Shown one piece after another: positions 17,401-25,535 of a DNA stretch of 50,488 bases. How positions within the stretch are numbered: position 1 is the first letter of the stretch; every line of letters starts with the position of its first letter. A program made the translations under genes and the position numbers. The notes under the pieces were generated by a model. It was not told where the DNA came from and searched no databases. It saw only the letters and a list, made by a program, of their open reading frames with translations. Location of the stretch: assembly GCA_963592435.1 (NCBI GenBank), contig CAVAWT010000011.1:1-50488 (forward strand), in the 5' to 3' direction. Origin of the DNA: Phoenicibacter sp963592435 (GTDB lineage: Bacteria > Actinomycetota > Coriobacteriia > Coriobacteriales > Eggerthellaceae).

Positions 17401-20400
17401 ATGTCTTTCTCGTCTAAAGATGGTTTTTTGTCGAATAACCCAAGAATCATAAGTGTTGTAGCCGTTTTTTTACTTGCCTTTTTGGCTTCGCTTTTATTAT
17501 GCACTAGTGTTAATTTGGCAAGTGCTCAGGAGACAGCAGATAGTAAAACCAGCAAGTCTGTGCCAGCTGTCGAGCAGATCCTTCGCGTCGGACTCTCTCC
17601 CGAGCTCAGGATGACGTGTGGGGTGTGGTCTTCAACCGATTTTGAGAGCAATCCTAATTCCTCTTTAAGTGAGGATGCTGATCAGGAAATTTCAACTGAC
17701 GGTTCTCGTGTCGCGATGTTTAGGCTTTATAACAAATGGACTGGTGAGCATTTTTATACTTCAAGCAAATCTGAGCGCGACAACATTGCAAAAGTTGGAT
17801 GGGTCTATGAGCAGATAGAGTGGTACGCACCAACATCTGAGGACTTTAAACCTGTATATCGTCTTTACAACAAATATGTCGAAGGTGGGGATCATCATTA
17901 CACAACAAGTGCTGAAGAAAAAGACGAATGTGTCAAAGCTGGTTGGACTTATGAAGGAGAAGGGTGGCGTACAGTTGAGAAAGGTGCCACTGACTACGTC
18001 AAAGTGTTAAGGCAATATAATCCTTATGGCACAACTGGAACTCACAACTACACGACAGATGAGGATGAACAGAAATATCTTGTGAGCCTTGGCTGGAAAG
18101 CTGAAGCTGACGGAGGCTGGGGTGGCTATTCAACACTCGAGCCTTCAAAGACTGCGATAGATTTCACAAAAGCAACTGTTGACACTGCTGACAAAACATA
18201 CACGGGATCGCAAATTAAGCCAAATGCAACGATTGCAGGTCTTGTCGCAGGAACAGACTATGTTGTGACATACGGAGAGAATGTCAATGTTGGAGAGGGC
18301 ACGATAACCATATCAGGAACTGGGAAGTATTCTGGTGAGAAGACTTACATTTTCAAGATCGTTGCTCAAGCGATAGATTTCACAAAAGCAACTGTTGACA
18401 CTGCTGACAAAACATACACGGGATCGCAAATTAAGCCAAATGCAACGATTGCAGGTCTTGTCGCAGGAACAGACTATGTTGTGACATACGGAGAGAATGT
18501 CAATGTTGGAGAGGGCACGATAACCATATCAGGAACTGGGAAGTATTCTGGTGAGAAGACTTACACTTTCGAGATCGTTGCTCAAGCGATAGATTTCACA
18601 AAAGCAGTTGTTGACACCGAAAACAAGACATATAACGCGCAAAAGTTCACACCGAACGCAACGATTGCTAACCTGAAGGTCAATGAAGACTACGTCGTCT
18701 CATATGGCGAAAACAAAAACGCTGGTCAAGGCACAATAACGATAACAGGAAACGGAAACTATTTAGGCTCTAAAACCTATACTTTCACAATTAATAAGAA
18801 GCCAGTAACTTCTGTTACGTGGAGTCAAACTGAGTTTGTTTACAATGGCAAAGAACAATCGCCAACTGCAACAGCAATTGGGATTTGCGCAGGAGACGTT
18901 GCAAAAGTTGAAGTGAGTGGGTCACGAAAAGATGCTGGCACTTTTGTTGCAACAGTCGAATCGATTGACAATGCCAATTATGAAATCGACGACAGCCTTC
19001 ACGCTGACTGCACCATCTCGCAAAAGGAATTGACTGTTAAGTGGGGAGGAACCGAGTTCACCTATGACGGTGAGGAGCACCTTCCAGAAGTTACATTAGT
19101 TGGGGTTGTTGATGGAGAAAAGGTGGTGGTAAGCATCGAAGGAGCGCAGACAAACGCTTCTGATGATCCTTACATCGCAACGCTGGGCGAGTTAGCCTAT
19201 CCTAACTATTGTTATGCAGGCGACGCAGAAAAAACTAAAGAGTTCACAATTTCGCCTTGCGACATATCAGAGAGTGCAGTTGTCACGTTGGAGCAGAACG
19301 ACTTTGTTTACGACGGAGTCACAAAAGTGCAAGGAGTGACAAGCGTCGTCGTTGGAAAATTCACATTGACAGAAGACACTGACTATCTTTTGAGAGATAA
19401 CACTGCGACAAACGCTGGAGAACACACGCTCAAAATTTTTGGAACAGGAAATTTTAAGGGTGAGGCGACAGCGACTTTTTCGATCGCACAAAAAGACATC
19501 TCTAATGCAACAATAACTCTAAAAGATCAGACTTTGACTTATAACGGAGAGGAACAGACTCAAGAAATAGCAAGTGTGCAAGTTGATTCTCTCTACCTTT
19601 CTGACTATGATTATGAGCTTTCGGGAAACAAAGAAACTGACGCAGGCACATATTACTTAAAAGTGCAAGGCAAAACGAATTACACAGGCTACAAAACAAC
19701 AGAGTTCAAAATTGAGAAAAAAGAGATTGAAGTGAGCGATGTTGCAGCTGACGACAAGACTTATGATGGGACGGCAGACGCAACAGGAACTGCCACTTTT
19801 TCTGGTGTTGTCGAAAAAGACGCTGGAAAGGTGCAAGTTGTTGTCTCGGGCACGTTTGCAAGCACCGATGCGAGTGCAAGTAAAATCAACGCCGACATGC
19901 AAGTGACTGGCATTTCTGGAGACGCTTCTAAAAATTACACCTTGAAAGCAACGTTTACCAAAACTGTTCAAGCATCAATTTTGACAGCTGTTCATTTCAA
20001 CACGAATTGCAAGCTTGAGCTCGATGTTGTTGGTTGCGCTGTCAACTCTGCTCTTGGAGCTGACAAAGATCCTTCTGCTGATCTGACGACGAAACGCGAC
20101 GACGCTGGCGTTACGCTTGAGGGTTGGTATTCAAATGAAGCTTGCACCGATGGTTCAAGTGTGTACGGAGCTGCAACTGAAAACAAGAAGTGGGACTTCG
20201 ACGTCAATGTTGTTGCAGGAAACGAAGTCACACTTTATGCAAACTGGGTCATAAGCGCCGCCGATGGTGGCGATGCGCAGAAATACTGGATTCAGCCTTC
20301 TTACAAAGTGACAACTGGAAACACCGATTCGACAGTTGACAAGAACAACGATGGCTATGTGAAAGACGGATGGAACGTCAGAAAATCTTCCACAGACATA

Positions 20401-21150
20401 GCAAACGACGTCAAGGCAATTCAGGATGGGGACGCGACAACGATCGCTGAGTATGAAGCATTCCTAGAAAATGACAATTACCACCTGTTCACAAAGTGGA
20501 ATGGGTCGCAGGCAGAATATGGTGAAGCATCTGACACAACACACGCGGAAAATCAATATGTTGAGTTCAGGATTTTGGAAGTCGGAAATCATGATGATGG
20601 AAATGGCAATGGCGATGTTTTGACTTTCCAAGCAACACACATGTTGCCTGTTGCAGCTAAGCTTGCCAGTTCAAATTCCAATTCGGGTGGCTGGAAATCT
20701 ACCAATCTATATTCAAGCCTAAATTCTTCGAGCGGTAGCATTGCATCGAGCTTTAATTCTGGTTTTATTTCTGCAATTAAGTCAGTGACTAAAAAATCGA
20801 CGACAGGCTCGAAGTCGAAGACCACTTCAGTCTCGACAAATTCGCTGTGGGTCGCTTCGCGGGTTGAAATGTCAAGCGTGACTTATGCAGGATTTAAAGA
20901 CGAAGGCAAGCAATATGCCTATTACGCTTCGAAAGACATAAATGACGTTTCTGTCAATCCATGTTTGGCGAGAAAGACGCGCGCGGGAGCAACTCCGAGC
21001 TCGTCCACAACCAAGCTGAGTGGGTGGTGGGAGCGTTCGCCTCGCACGATGGATCGTGACAGCTTCCTTTATGTGAAAGACAATGGAACGCCAAAAGACG
21101 TTTATGGGGCAAGCCAATACCTCGGCGTTGTGCCTTGTTTCTGCTTCTAA
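17401..21150 (+). CDS. large secreted multidomain surface protein (DUF5648, MBG, YDG, DUF6273)
   Basis: This 1249-residue protein has a signal peptide (hydrophobic residues 17-36, likely cleavage after ASA near 42). Three DUF5648-like repeats follow at about 106-246 (FRLYNKWTGEHFYTS, YRLYNKYVEGGDHHYTTS and a third). Next come three MBG-type Ig-like repeats at about 252-467, the first two nearly identical, and four more divergent MBG-like modules to about 776. A YDG module follows (KTYDGTADATG, about 776-862), then a Listeria-Bacteroides-type repeat (LEGWYSN to LYANW), and a C-terminal DUF6273-like domain from about 955 with WWERSPRT. No LPXTG motif or membrane anchor is present. It is probably an adhesin or matrix protein of the cell surface; the ligand is unknown. 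Confidence 0.85.
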   Translation: MSFSSKDGFLSNNPRIISVVAVFLLAFLASLLLCTSVNLASAQETADSKTSKSVPAVEQILRVGLSPELRMTCGVWSSTDFESNPNSSLSEDADQEISTDGSRVAMFRLYNKWTGEHFYTSSKSERDNIAKVGWVYEQIEWYAPTSEDFKPVYRLYNKYVEGGDHHYTTSAEEKDECVKAGWTYEGEGWRTVEKGATDYVKVLRQYNPYGTTGTHNYTTDEDEQKYLVSLGWKAEADGGWGGYSTLEPSKTAIDFTKATVDTADKTYTGSQIKPNATIAGLVAGTDYVVTYGENVNVGEGTITISGTGKYSGEKTYIFKIVAQAIDFTKATVDTADKTYTGSQIKPNATIAGLVAGTDYVVTYGENVNVGEGTITISGTGKYSGEKTYTFEIVAQAIDFTKAVVDTENKTYNAQKFTPNATIANLKVNEDYVVSYGENKNAGQGTITITGNGNYLGSKTYTFTINKKPVTSVTWSQTEFVYNGKEQSPTATAIGICAGDVAKVEVSGSRKDAGTFVATVESIDNANYEIDDSLHADCTISQKELTVKWGGTEFTYDGEEHLPEVTLVGVVDGEKVVVSIEGAQTNASDDPYIATLGELAYPNYCYAGDAEKTKEFTISPCDISESAVVTLEQNDFVYDGVTKVQGVTSVVVGKFTLTEDTDYLLRDNTATNAGEHTLKIFGTGNFKGEATATFSIAQKDISNATITLKDQTLTYNGEEQTQEIASVQVDSLYLSDYDYELSGNKETDAGTYYLKVQGKTNYTGYKTTEFKIEKKEIEVSDVAADDKTYDGTADATGTATFSGVVEKDAGKVQVVVSGTFASTDASASKINADMQVTGISGDASKNYTLKATFTKTVQASILTAVHFNTNCKLELDVVGCAVNSALGADKDPSADLTTKRDDAGVTLEGWYSNEACTDGSSVYGAATENKKWDFDVNVVAGNEVTLYANWVISAADGGDAQKYWIQPSYKVTTGNTDSTVDKNNDGYVKDGWNVRKSSTDIANDVKAIQDGDATTIAEYEAFLENDNYHLFTKWNGSQAEYGEASDTTHAENQYVEFRILEVGNHDDGNGNGDVLTFQATHMLPVAAKLASSNSNSGGWKSTNLYSSLNSSSGSIASSFNSGFISAIKSVTKKSTTGSKSKTTSVSTNSLWVASRVEMSSVTYAGFKDEGKQYAYYASKDINDVSVNPCLARKTRAGATPSSSTTKLSGWWERSPRTMDRDSFLYVKDNGTPKDVYGASQYLGVVPCFCF
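18154..18795 (+). repeat. 216-bp tandem duplication within the surface-protein gene
   Basis: Unit 1 (18154-18369) and unit 2 (18370-18585) are almost identical at the base level and encode 72-residue MBG-type modules. A third, clearly diverged unit follows from 18586. The near identity of units 1 and 2 points to a recent in-frame duplication or continuing copy-number change. Confidence 0.92.
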
Positions 21151-21203
21151 AAGAAATTTTTTGGTGCTTATTGATTAACAAAAATTTGATGAAGTGTTTT
21201 TAT

Positions 21204-21237
21204 CAGAGACAATCAACTGATTTTTGAGTTGTCTCTG
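21204..21237. terminator. inverted repeat between convergent genes, possible terminator
   Basis: CAGAGACAA (21204-21212) pairs with TTGTCTCTG (21229-21237); the stem can extend by four pairs past a bulge. It sits between the surface-protein gene and the convergent membrane gene and overlaps the latter's end. The T-run expected of a classical terminator is missing on both sides. Confidence 0.45.
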
Positions 21238-21584
21238 TTAAACACTTCTTTGAAATCGATGCGTTTCCATGGATAATTTGGTCTGTTTCTCAGGAAAACT
21301 TTTTTGCATATTAGCGCAATGAGAGCAGTTAAGCCACAAATGCCTGCACAACATCCCGAAAGTTCGATCATCGCCGCTTGGTGATCAAGAATTGAATAGA
21401 GTGTCACGAGCGCAAAAGCAATAAATAAAACGACGTTTATAAAGAGGACAATTTTTATAAGCACTTCCTTTGCAACAGAAGTTCCTTTTTTGTTGGAAAG
21501 CGCGAGATAGGCAACAACGGCGATGATGCCAATAACAATTTCAAGTGGCATCATGCGAAATATGAGAACAATTATCCTAGCCAT
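21213..21584 (-). CDS. small membrane protein of unknown function
   Basis: I do not recognise this 123-residue protein. It has three predicted membrane helices (about residues 11-29, 42-64 and 72-92) and a basic cytosolic tail containing RNRPNYPWKRIDFKEVF. On the minus strand a TATAAT (plus 21594-21599) lies only nine bases before the ATG, with TTGAAA 15 bases further upstream. The transcript would therefore start at or near the start codon, and no ribosome binding site is seen. This suggests leaderless expression. The REP-like repeat R2 starts just upstream. Confidence 0.6.
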   Translation of the reverse strand: MARIIVLIFRMMPLEIVIGIIAVVAYLALSNKKGTSVAKEVLIKIVLFINVVLFIAFALVTLYSILDHQAAMIELSGCCAGICGLTALIALICKKVFLRNRPNYPWKRIDFKEVFNRDNSKIS

Positions 21585-21616
21585 GTTGAAAAATTATACC
21601 ACGCGAAAACAAATTT

Positions 21617-21680
21617 CAAGGGGTCAGACCCTCCGCTTTGTTTAAATTACATGGGGTCAGACCCCTTGTACGCTGGAAAC
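21617..21680. repeat. REP-like palindromic repeat R2, left edge of the accessory island
   Basis: It contains AAGGGGTCAGACCC, an AT-rich spacer and CATGGGGTCAGACCCC, then the linker TGTACGCTGG found in the other copies. The third expected element is missing: the sequence passes directly into a protein-X gene that lacks its native start, so this end looks like a recombination junction. Confidence 0.8.
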
Positions 21681-21681
21681 A

Positions 21682-22065
21682 TTGACGCCAGTTGTGGGTG
21701 CACCCACGATGAGCGTAACTGAGATTGGCTTGGCGTTTAATAAGAGTGCAGTAGAGAAGATGGGAAAAGCACGGTACGCAAAGATTATGGTTAATAGAGC
21801 AACGCAACAAATAGCAGTCGTAAAGTGTGGAGAGGATGACGATGGAGCAAGGGGTTTCCTCAAAGAAGGCAGAGATCCACGACAAGGCGTTAGATGGAAT
21901 AACTATGATTTGAAATCTGAAATTTCGCAATTAATGGATTGGAATTTGTCAGAAAATGGAAAAAAAATTAAGGGCGACTACCATAAAGAAGACAGTGCCC
22001 TGATTTTCGATTTAAACAAAGCAACAAATTTACCAACAAGAGATAAGGGAGGCGAAGATGAGTAA
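21682..22065 (+). CDS. protein X, cassette A copy (start lost at repeat R2)
   Basis: This 127-residue protein of unknown function is roughly two-thirds identical by eye to the gene at 25536-25940. Shared features are GLAFNK.AV.K.GK, an acidic EDD.GAR.FLK segment, GVRWNN.DLKSEIS and GKKIKG.Y....ALIFDLNKAT.LPTR. The frame is open back to 21646 through the repeat but has no ATG. TTG at 21682 is the only plausible start, and the native first nine or so residues are replaced by repeat sequence. Similar small proteins occur in mobile elements of Gram-positive bacteria, by recollection only. It precedes the two-hairpin element and a DUF4417 gene. Confidence 0.55.
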   Translation: MTPVVGAPTMSVTEIGLAFNKSAVEKMGKARYAKIMVNRATQQIAVVKCGEDDDGARGFLKEGRDPRQGVRWNNYDLKSEISQLMDWNLSENGKKIKGDYHKEDSALIFDLNKATNLPTRDKGGEDE

Positions 22066-22082
22066 ATGATTTTAATACAAAG

Positions 22083-22155
22083 TGCGTGCCAGACGGGCAT
22101 CTGACACGCAAGTTACTAGTGCGATAATGGCACCAGAGCAGTTTCATTATCGCAC
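22083..22155 (+). ncRNA. conserved two-hairpin element, cassette A
   Basis: Hairpin 1 pairs TGCGTGCCAGA with TCTGACACGCA (22083-22110, one mismatch). Hairpin 2 pairs GTGCGATAATG (22119-22129) with CATTATCGCAC (22145-22155) perfectly. It lies between protein X and the DUF4417 gene, 42 bases before the latter's ATG. A second copy at 25956-26029 keeps both stems, with a G-U pair replacing an A-U pair in hairpin 2, while the loops differ. That pattern favours an RNA structure. Its role (leader, processing site or small RNA) is unknown. Confidence 0.65.
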
Positions 22156-22197
22156 ATCCTTTTTAAAATATTAAAAATTTAAACTAGGAGGTGCATT

Positions 22198-22857
22198 ATG
22201 CAAACTTCAAAGTATGAAAAATTATTTAACATTGATTTACTCGAGGGAGCAAAATTTGCAGGTAGATATGAATTTCCTGTAATCGAGAAAGTGAATCTGG
22301 TTCCTAATAATCTAGTTTCGTTTGAAAGAGTTAATACAGAGAAGAATTTCGATAGCTGGGTTCATTTTTTTATCGATGATTGGAAGTTTCAAAAACTTTT
22401 CAGAAGACCATATCGATATTTGCCTATATTGAAGAAATTTGATGGTGTCATAGCCCCAGATAATAGCATTCTTTGGAATGCGCCTTACTATAAGCAAATT
22501 GAAAGTATTGGAAACAGCAGAATGATGGGCTCTTGGCTTTAGCGTGCAGGGCTAAACGTTGTTCCTTGTGTGCGTTGGGGAAAGAAAGAGACATATGACT
22601 TCGCTTTTGATGGTTTACAGCTAGGAGGAACTGTCGCGGTTGGGACACATGGTGCTGTCAGGAGCACAGAAACAAGATTGATTTTTACAGAAGGTGTTCC
22701 AGAGCTACTTAGACGTGTTCAACCGAAGACAATAATTGTATACGGTAGCTTCAAAGAATCTATGTTTGAAGTCGCGTTGGAAAATGATATAGACATAGTT
22801 CAATTCGACTCCCAAACTGCACTGGCGATGAAGGAGAGAGAAAATGGGATTGACTAG
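22198..22857 (+). pseudogene. DUF4417 protein gene interrupted by an in-frame TAG, cassette A
   Basis: The frame encodes a DUF4417-type protein of 219 codons with a single TAG at 22540-22542 after residue 114 (MMGSWL). After the stop the same frame continues with RAGLNVVPCVRWG, matching MRGAEVLPLVRWG of the copy at 26078. The family features WVHFFIDDWKFQ, DNSILWNAPYYKQI, FDGLQLGGTVAVGTHG and IIVYGS are intact on both sides. GAGG precedes the ATG. A CAG-to-TAG change is the simplest explanation. Two fragments or readthrough are alternatives. DUF4417 has no known function. The 3' end overlaps the toxin-like gene by 14 bases. Confidence 0.75.
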
Positions 22858-23272
22858 TGGCGGTAATCGTCTTGAATATCTGAGAGATTCTGAGAAGATA
22901 AATCAGGGAGCAATGGCGCTTGCGACAGGCAACACTTTTAGGGAAAATTTGATAGAAGTTATGACAGTTGCTAATTTGAAAAGGTCTGGGTATTTTGGGG
23001 AGGCGAGTAGCCATAAAGGAAAGAGTAATGTAAGGATTGTAAAGTCATCGAATCCTGCAAGAACCGCTCTTGAGTTTGCAAATAAGGCTACGAAGAATTA
23101 TTTAGCTTTCATTCCGATTAAAGGAAAAGGATATCGTTGTATCATGAAGGATGGAACAGAAATAGTTTATCGCTGGGTTTCTTCATCCAAGGACAGAAGT
23201 CCCGTTATAGAGATGACCGTTTTTAATTTATCAAGGGTAAAGAGCCAAAAAATTCATTTTGTGAAGGGGTAG
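22844..23272 (+). CDS. putative polymorphic-toxin-type nuclease domain, cassette A
   Basis: This 142-residue stand-alone protein has no signal peptide. The C-terminal half (LAFIPIKGKGYRCIMKDGTEIVYRWVSSSK.RSPVIEMTV...QKIHFVKG) resembles the BECR-fold RNase tips of polymorphic toxins, which share a MKDG-type strand, an S..S.SP..EI strand and an IHF ending. This is pattern recognition, not a search result. The ATG at 22844 lies inside the end of the DUF4417 frame, with AAGGAGAG seven bases upstream. An acidic, immunity-like gene follows after 3 bases. It occupies the same slot as the unrelated caspase-like gene in cassette B. Confidence 0.5.
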   Translation: MGLTSGGNRLEYLRDSEKINQGAMALATGNTFRENLIEVMTVANLKRSGYFGEASSHKGKSNVRIVKSSNPARTALEFANKATKNYLAFIPIKGKGYRCIMKDGTEIVYRWVSSSKDRSPVIEMTVFNLSRVKSQKIHFVKG

Positions 23273-23275
23273 ACA

Positions 23276-23860
23276 ATGATTAAAGTAGATAAGAGATTAA
23301 ACGAAAATGAAATTCGTATGTTGGCCGAATTGAAGGGCAGAACGATTGAAAACATCCAAGGTGCGTTTCGCTTTGATGACGCAGATGTGTGGAAAACGTT
23401 GCGAGTTAATGCTGAAAATCTATGCATTGATGTTAATCTTTTCCAAGAAGAACTTCCAAGTTCTGATGAGGAAGGTTCATATGATGAGACTGGAGTCTTT
23501 ACGGTTGTAAAAAGTGAGCCTGCTCCTTTGGTTGTCGAAACTGTGCCACTAGAAGTTAAGACTAAGCTTGTTGGCAAGCAGATCAAAAACATTAGAGTTT
23601 ATGAGAGCGAGATTAAATATTTCGAGAACTCTTTGCAGTATTTTCAAATGAATATAACAAAAGCAATAGCATTCGAGTTTGAAGATGTGTGGCTTGTTTT
23701 AGATAGAAAAGTTTGGTTTGATGAAGCAATTACAGTGACCTTTTGTTCTGTGCCCGAAGAAGGAATTAGGAGAGATGAAGAGGACTGGCAAAATGGTGAT
23801 GATGAGGTTCTGGATGGTGAATTCACAATGGAATATCAAATAATTTGCCATAATATCTAA
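23276..23860 (+). CDS. putative immunity protein, cassette A
   Basis: This 194-residue acidic cytosolic protein has no recognised domain. It appears to contain two related halves: LKGRTIENIQGAFRFDDADVWKTLRVNAENLCIDV near residue 17 and LVGKQIKNIRVYE...AFEFEDVWLVLDRKVWFDEAITV near residue 97. Each pairs a G..I.NI strand with an F.F.DVW strand, which suggests an internal duplication. Position directly after a toxin-like gene (3 bases), single-strand orientation and acidity fit an immunity protein. AAGGGG precedes the ATG by seven bases. The function is inferred from context only. Confidence 0.5.
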   Translation: MIKVDKRLNENEIRMLAELKGRTIENIQGAFRFDDADVWKTLRVNAENLCIDVNLFQEELPSSDEEGSYDETGVFTVVKSEPAPLVVETVPLEVKTKLVGKQIKNIRVYESEIKYFENSLQYFQMNITKAIAFEFEDVWLVLDRKVWFDEAITVTFCSVPEEGIRRDEEDWQNGDDEVLDGEFTMEYQIICHNI

Positions 23861-24029
23861 GAGAGTTTTGTGCGTATGCACATAATAATTTCAGAATGCA
23901 TTTAAGATGATGTAATAAGACGTTAGGGTTAACAATGCCAAGAGTTTAGAACTGCCATATTTTATGGCTGCCATGATTTGAGAAAGCGGAAAAACCTCAG
24001 TGTGATTTATGCTAGCCGCGATTTACAAG

Positions 24030-24311
24030 TTACACCGCTGCGCGAAGGAGTCCATCGTAAACAAACGAACGCAAAAGATCGCTTTTTGAGCAATTTTGTT
24101 TGCGAGCAAGTGCCACTAAGTCGTTTTCAGCAGACACAGGAAGCGTGAAACTGATCGTGGTTTTCTCTTCGCTGATTGGAGTCAGTTTTCCATAAACACA
24201 ATCCGAATCATCTTCAAATTCCGTGAAGTCTAAATTGTCGGCCGCTTCTGACCACCTGTTGATGTCTTCGTCGGTTACTGGAGTGCCATTTTTGTCGTAA
24301 TCAATAATCAT
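24030..24311 (-). CDS. putative ribbon-helix-helix antitoxin
   Basis: This 93-residue acidic protein has a C-terminal ribbon-helix-helix-like region: the beta strand TTISFTLPVSAENDLVALARKQ followed by NCSKSDLLRSFVYDGLLRAAV. The N-terminal half (VTDEDINRWSEAADNLDFTEF) resembles LTDEDIACLNEAIDAGDFTAL of the orphan protein at 24824. It overlaps the upstream toxin-like gene by four bases (ATGA), so the pair is translationally coupled. It is expected to bind the toxin and repress the shared promoter at 24622-24651. Confidence 0.7.
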   Translation of the reverse strand: MIIDYDKNGTPVTDEDINRWSEAADNLDFTEFEDDSDCVYGKLTPISEEKTTISFTLPVSAENDLVALARKQNCSKSDLLRSFVYDGLLRAAV

Positions 24312-24583
24312 TTCTTTGCTCCCTTCTTCTTTGATTGCACATCTTTCACAAACGCATTACGTGCTGGTGACATTGCGTGGAACACAACGTGCTGGAAAAA
24401 TTTATTTATGTAAAACATCAGTTCACAGGTTTGTCCTGTTGGCAAAATTCCCACGCATGAATAAACATTGTTGCCTTTTGCATTCTTTCTCGACTTTGAG
24501 CAAACGCTGTTTTCCATTGCGTGTTTAATTTCGCTTTCGTCCAAGCCGTGTTTCAATGCGCTGTCTAAAACTCTAATGTTCAC
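24308..24583 (-). CDS. putative BrnT-like toxin
   Basis: This 91-residue basic protein is the first gene of a two-gene unit with a ribbon-helix-helix antitoxin. The pattern ALKHGLDESEIKHAMEN...VGILPTGQTCELMFYI...HVVFHAMSPARNAFV matches BrnT-like small toxins of the RelE-type RNase fold, where the toxin also precedes the antitoxin. The start is GTG at 24583 with AAGGA nine bases upstream. The assignment rests on the pattern and operon layout; a different small TA toxin family is possible. Confidence 0.6.
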   Translation of the reverse strand: MNIRVLDSALKHGLDESEIKHAMENSVCSKSRKNAKGNNVYSCVGILPTGQTCELMFYINKFFQHVVFHAMSPARNAFVKDVQSKKKGAKK

Positions 24584-24621
24584 GTCAAACGTCCTTAATA
24601 GGCTTTTATTATTTGAATAAT

Positions 24622-24651
24622 ATTATACTATTTAACTTACTATTATCTCAA
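24622..24651 (-). promoter_or_regulatory. promoter of the toxin-antitoxin unit
   Basis: On the minus strand TTGAGA (plus 24646-24651) is separated by 18 bases from a consensus TATAAT (24622-24627). It lies 39 bases upstream of the toxin GTG. Confidence 0.65.
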
Positions 24652-24823
24652 GATTTCATGGCTATTATGATTAATGGTGTAATTCTCGCCTAAAGGAACT
24701 AAGCACGGCTAAAATAACTAAGGTAGAAAGCTTTCGTATTTATTGATGCCATAAGTGTAAATAAACGTTAAGTTTTGTGATACAATTTATGAATACTAAA
24801 GGAGTCTCGTTAGGAGATTAAAC

Positions 24824-25102
24824 ATGGAATACACGTTAAAGAGCGGCAAAAAGCTGACTGATGAAGACATCGCATGCTTAAACGAAGCGATAGACGCTGG
24901 AGACTTTACAGCTTTGGGGAAGAGGGGAGAAATTGTTGTTGGCAGGCCACGTCTTTCAAATGAGCCATTGGTGACAATGACGTTCAAGATTCCAAAATCA
25001 GACGCAAATCGCATTAAGAATGCCTATGAACTGGTAGGCACATCACGTTCTGAATTCCTAAGACGTGCCTCAATTTCATTGGCAGATGAAGTGTTGGCTT
25101 AG
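24824..25102 (+). CDS. orphan ribbon-helix-helix protein, antitoxin-like
   Basis: This 92-residue protein is related to the antitoxin at 24030-24311 in both halves: LTDEDIACLNEAIDAGDFTAL near the N-terminus, and a ribbon-helix-helix stretch LVTMTFKIPKSDANRIKNAYELVGTSRSEFLRRASISLADEVL. AGGAG lies seven bases before the ATG. No toxin gene is adjacent: the preceding unit points the other way and 433 empty bases follow. It may be a solitary antitoxin, left after toxin loss, or a regulator that cross-acts on the neighbouring pair. Confidence 0.65.
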   Translation: MEYTLKSGKKLTDEDIACLNEAIDAGDFTALGKRGEIVVGRPRLSNEPLVTMTFKIPKSDANRIKNAYELVGTSRSEFLRRASISLADEVLA

Positions 25103-25535
25103 GTTCCCAATTGTGCAGGATGCGGGTTTGGTATTTTTTGATGCCGGCCTTGTCTTAAACTCAACATGGAGACATTTTAATCTATGACTTCACAGTTTGC
25201 CAAAAAAGCAATGTGTTAGTTACCTTTGAAATTTTCAAGGATCAAATCAGATATATTTGTGATTCAAATTCTGTATGTTATATAAATTATTTCTGAATTG
25301 AATGTTATTTACGATATAACATGATATTCGATATATAATATTTATATGATAATTTGCGCGAAATAAATAGTTATGCGTTTACTACTGAATGGGAGATCTT
25401 GAACTAAAATAAGATAAATGACTTTCAAAATTGAACTTACAATCCAAATTAACTATATAAACAAACATAAATTTAAGTTAATATTATGTTATAATCATCT
25501 AAAAGTAATTCTAAAACTATTGAAAGGAAAAGAAT
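25103..25535. other. AT-rich gene-free stretch before cassette B
   Basis: I see no open frame or RNA gene here. The right half (about 25250-25500) is very AT-rich, with several short palindromic runs (GTTATAT and ATATAAC about 30 bases apart, then repeated ATAT tracts). A TATAAT at 25490-25495 stands 41 bases before the protein-X ATG and is the likely -10 element; no convincing -35 is visible. Confidence 0.5.

Noticed and set aside
22540..22542. TAG in DUF4417 read as pyrrolysine, prompted by the methyltransferase operon
   Set aside because: Ordinary genes in the window end in TAG (for example csp, the DUF4013-like gene and the MATE gene). No MtmB, MtbB or MttB-type gene with an internal TAG and no pyl genes are seen, and the intact paralogue does not need a special residue there.
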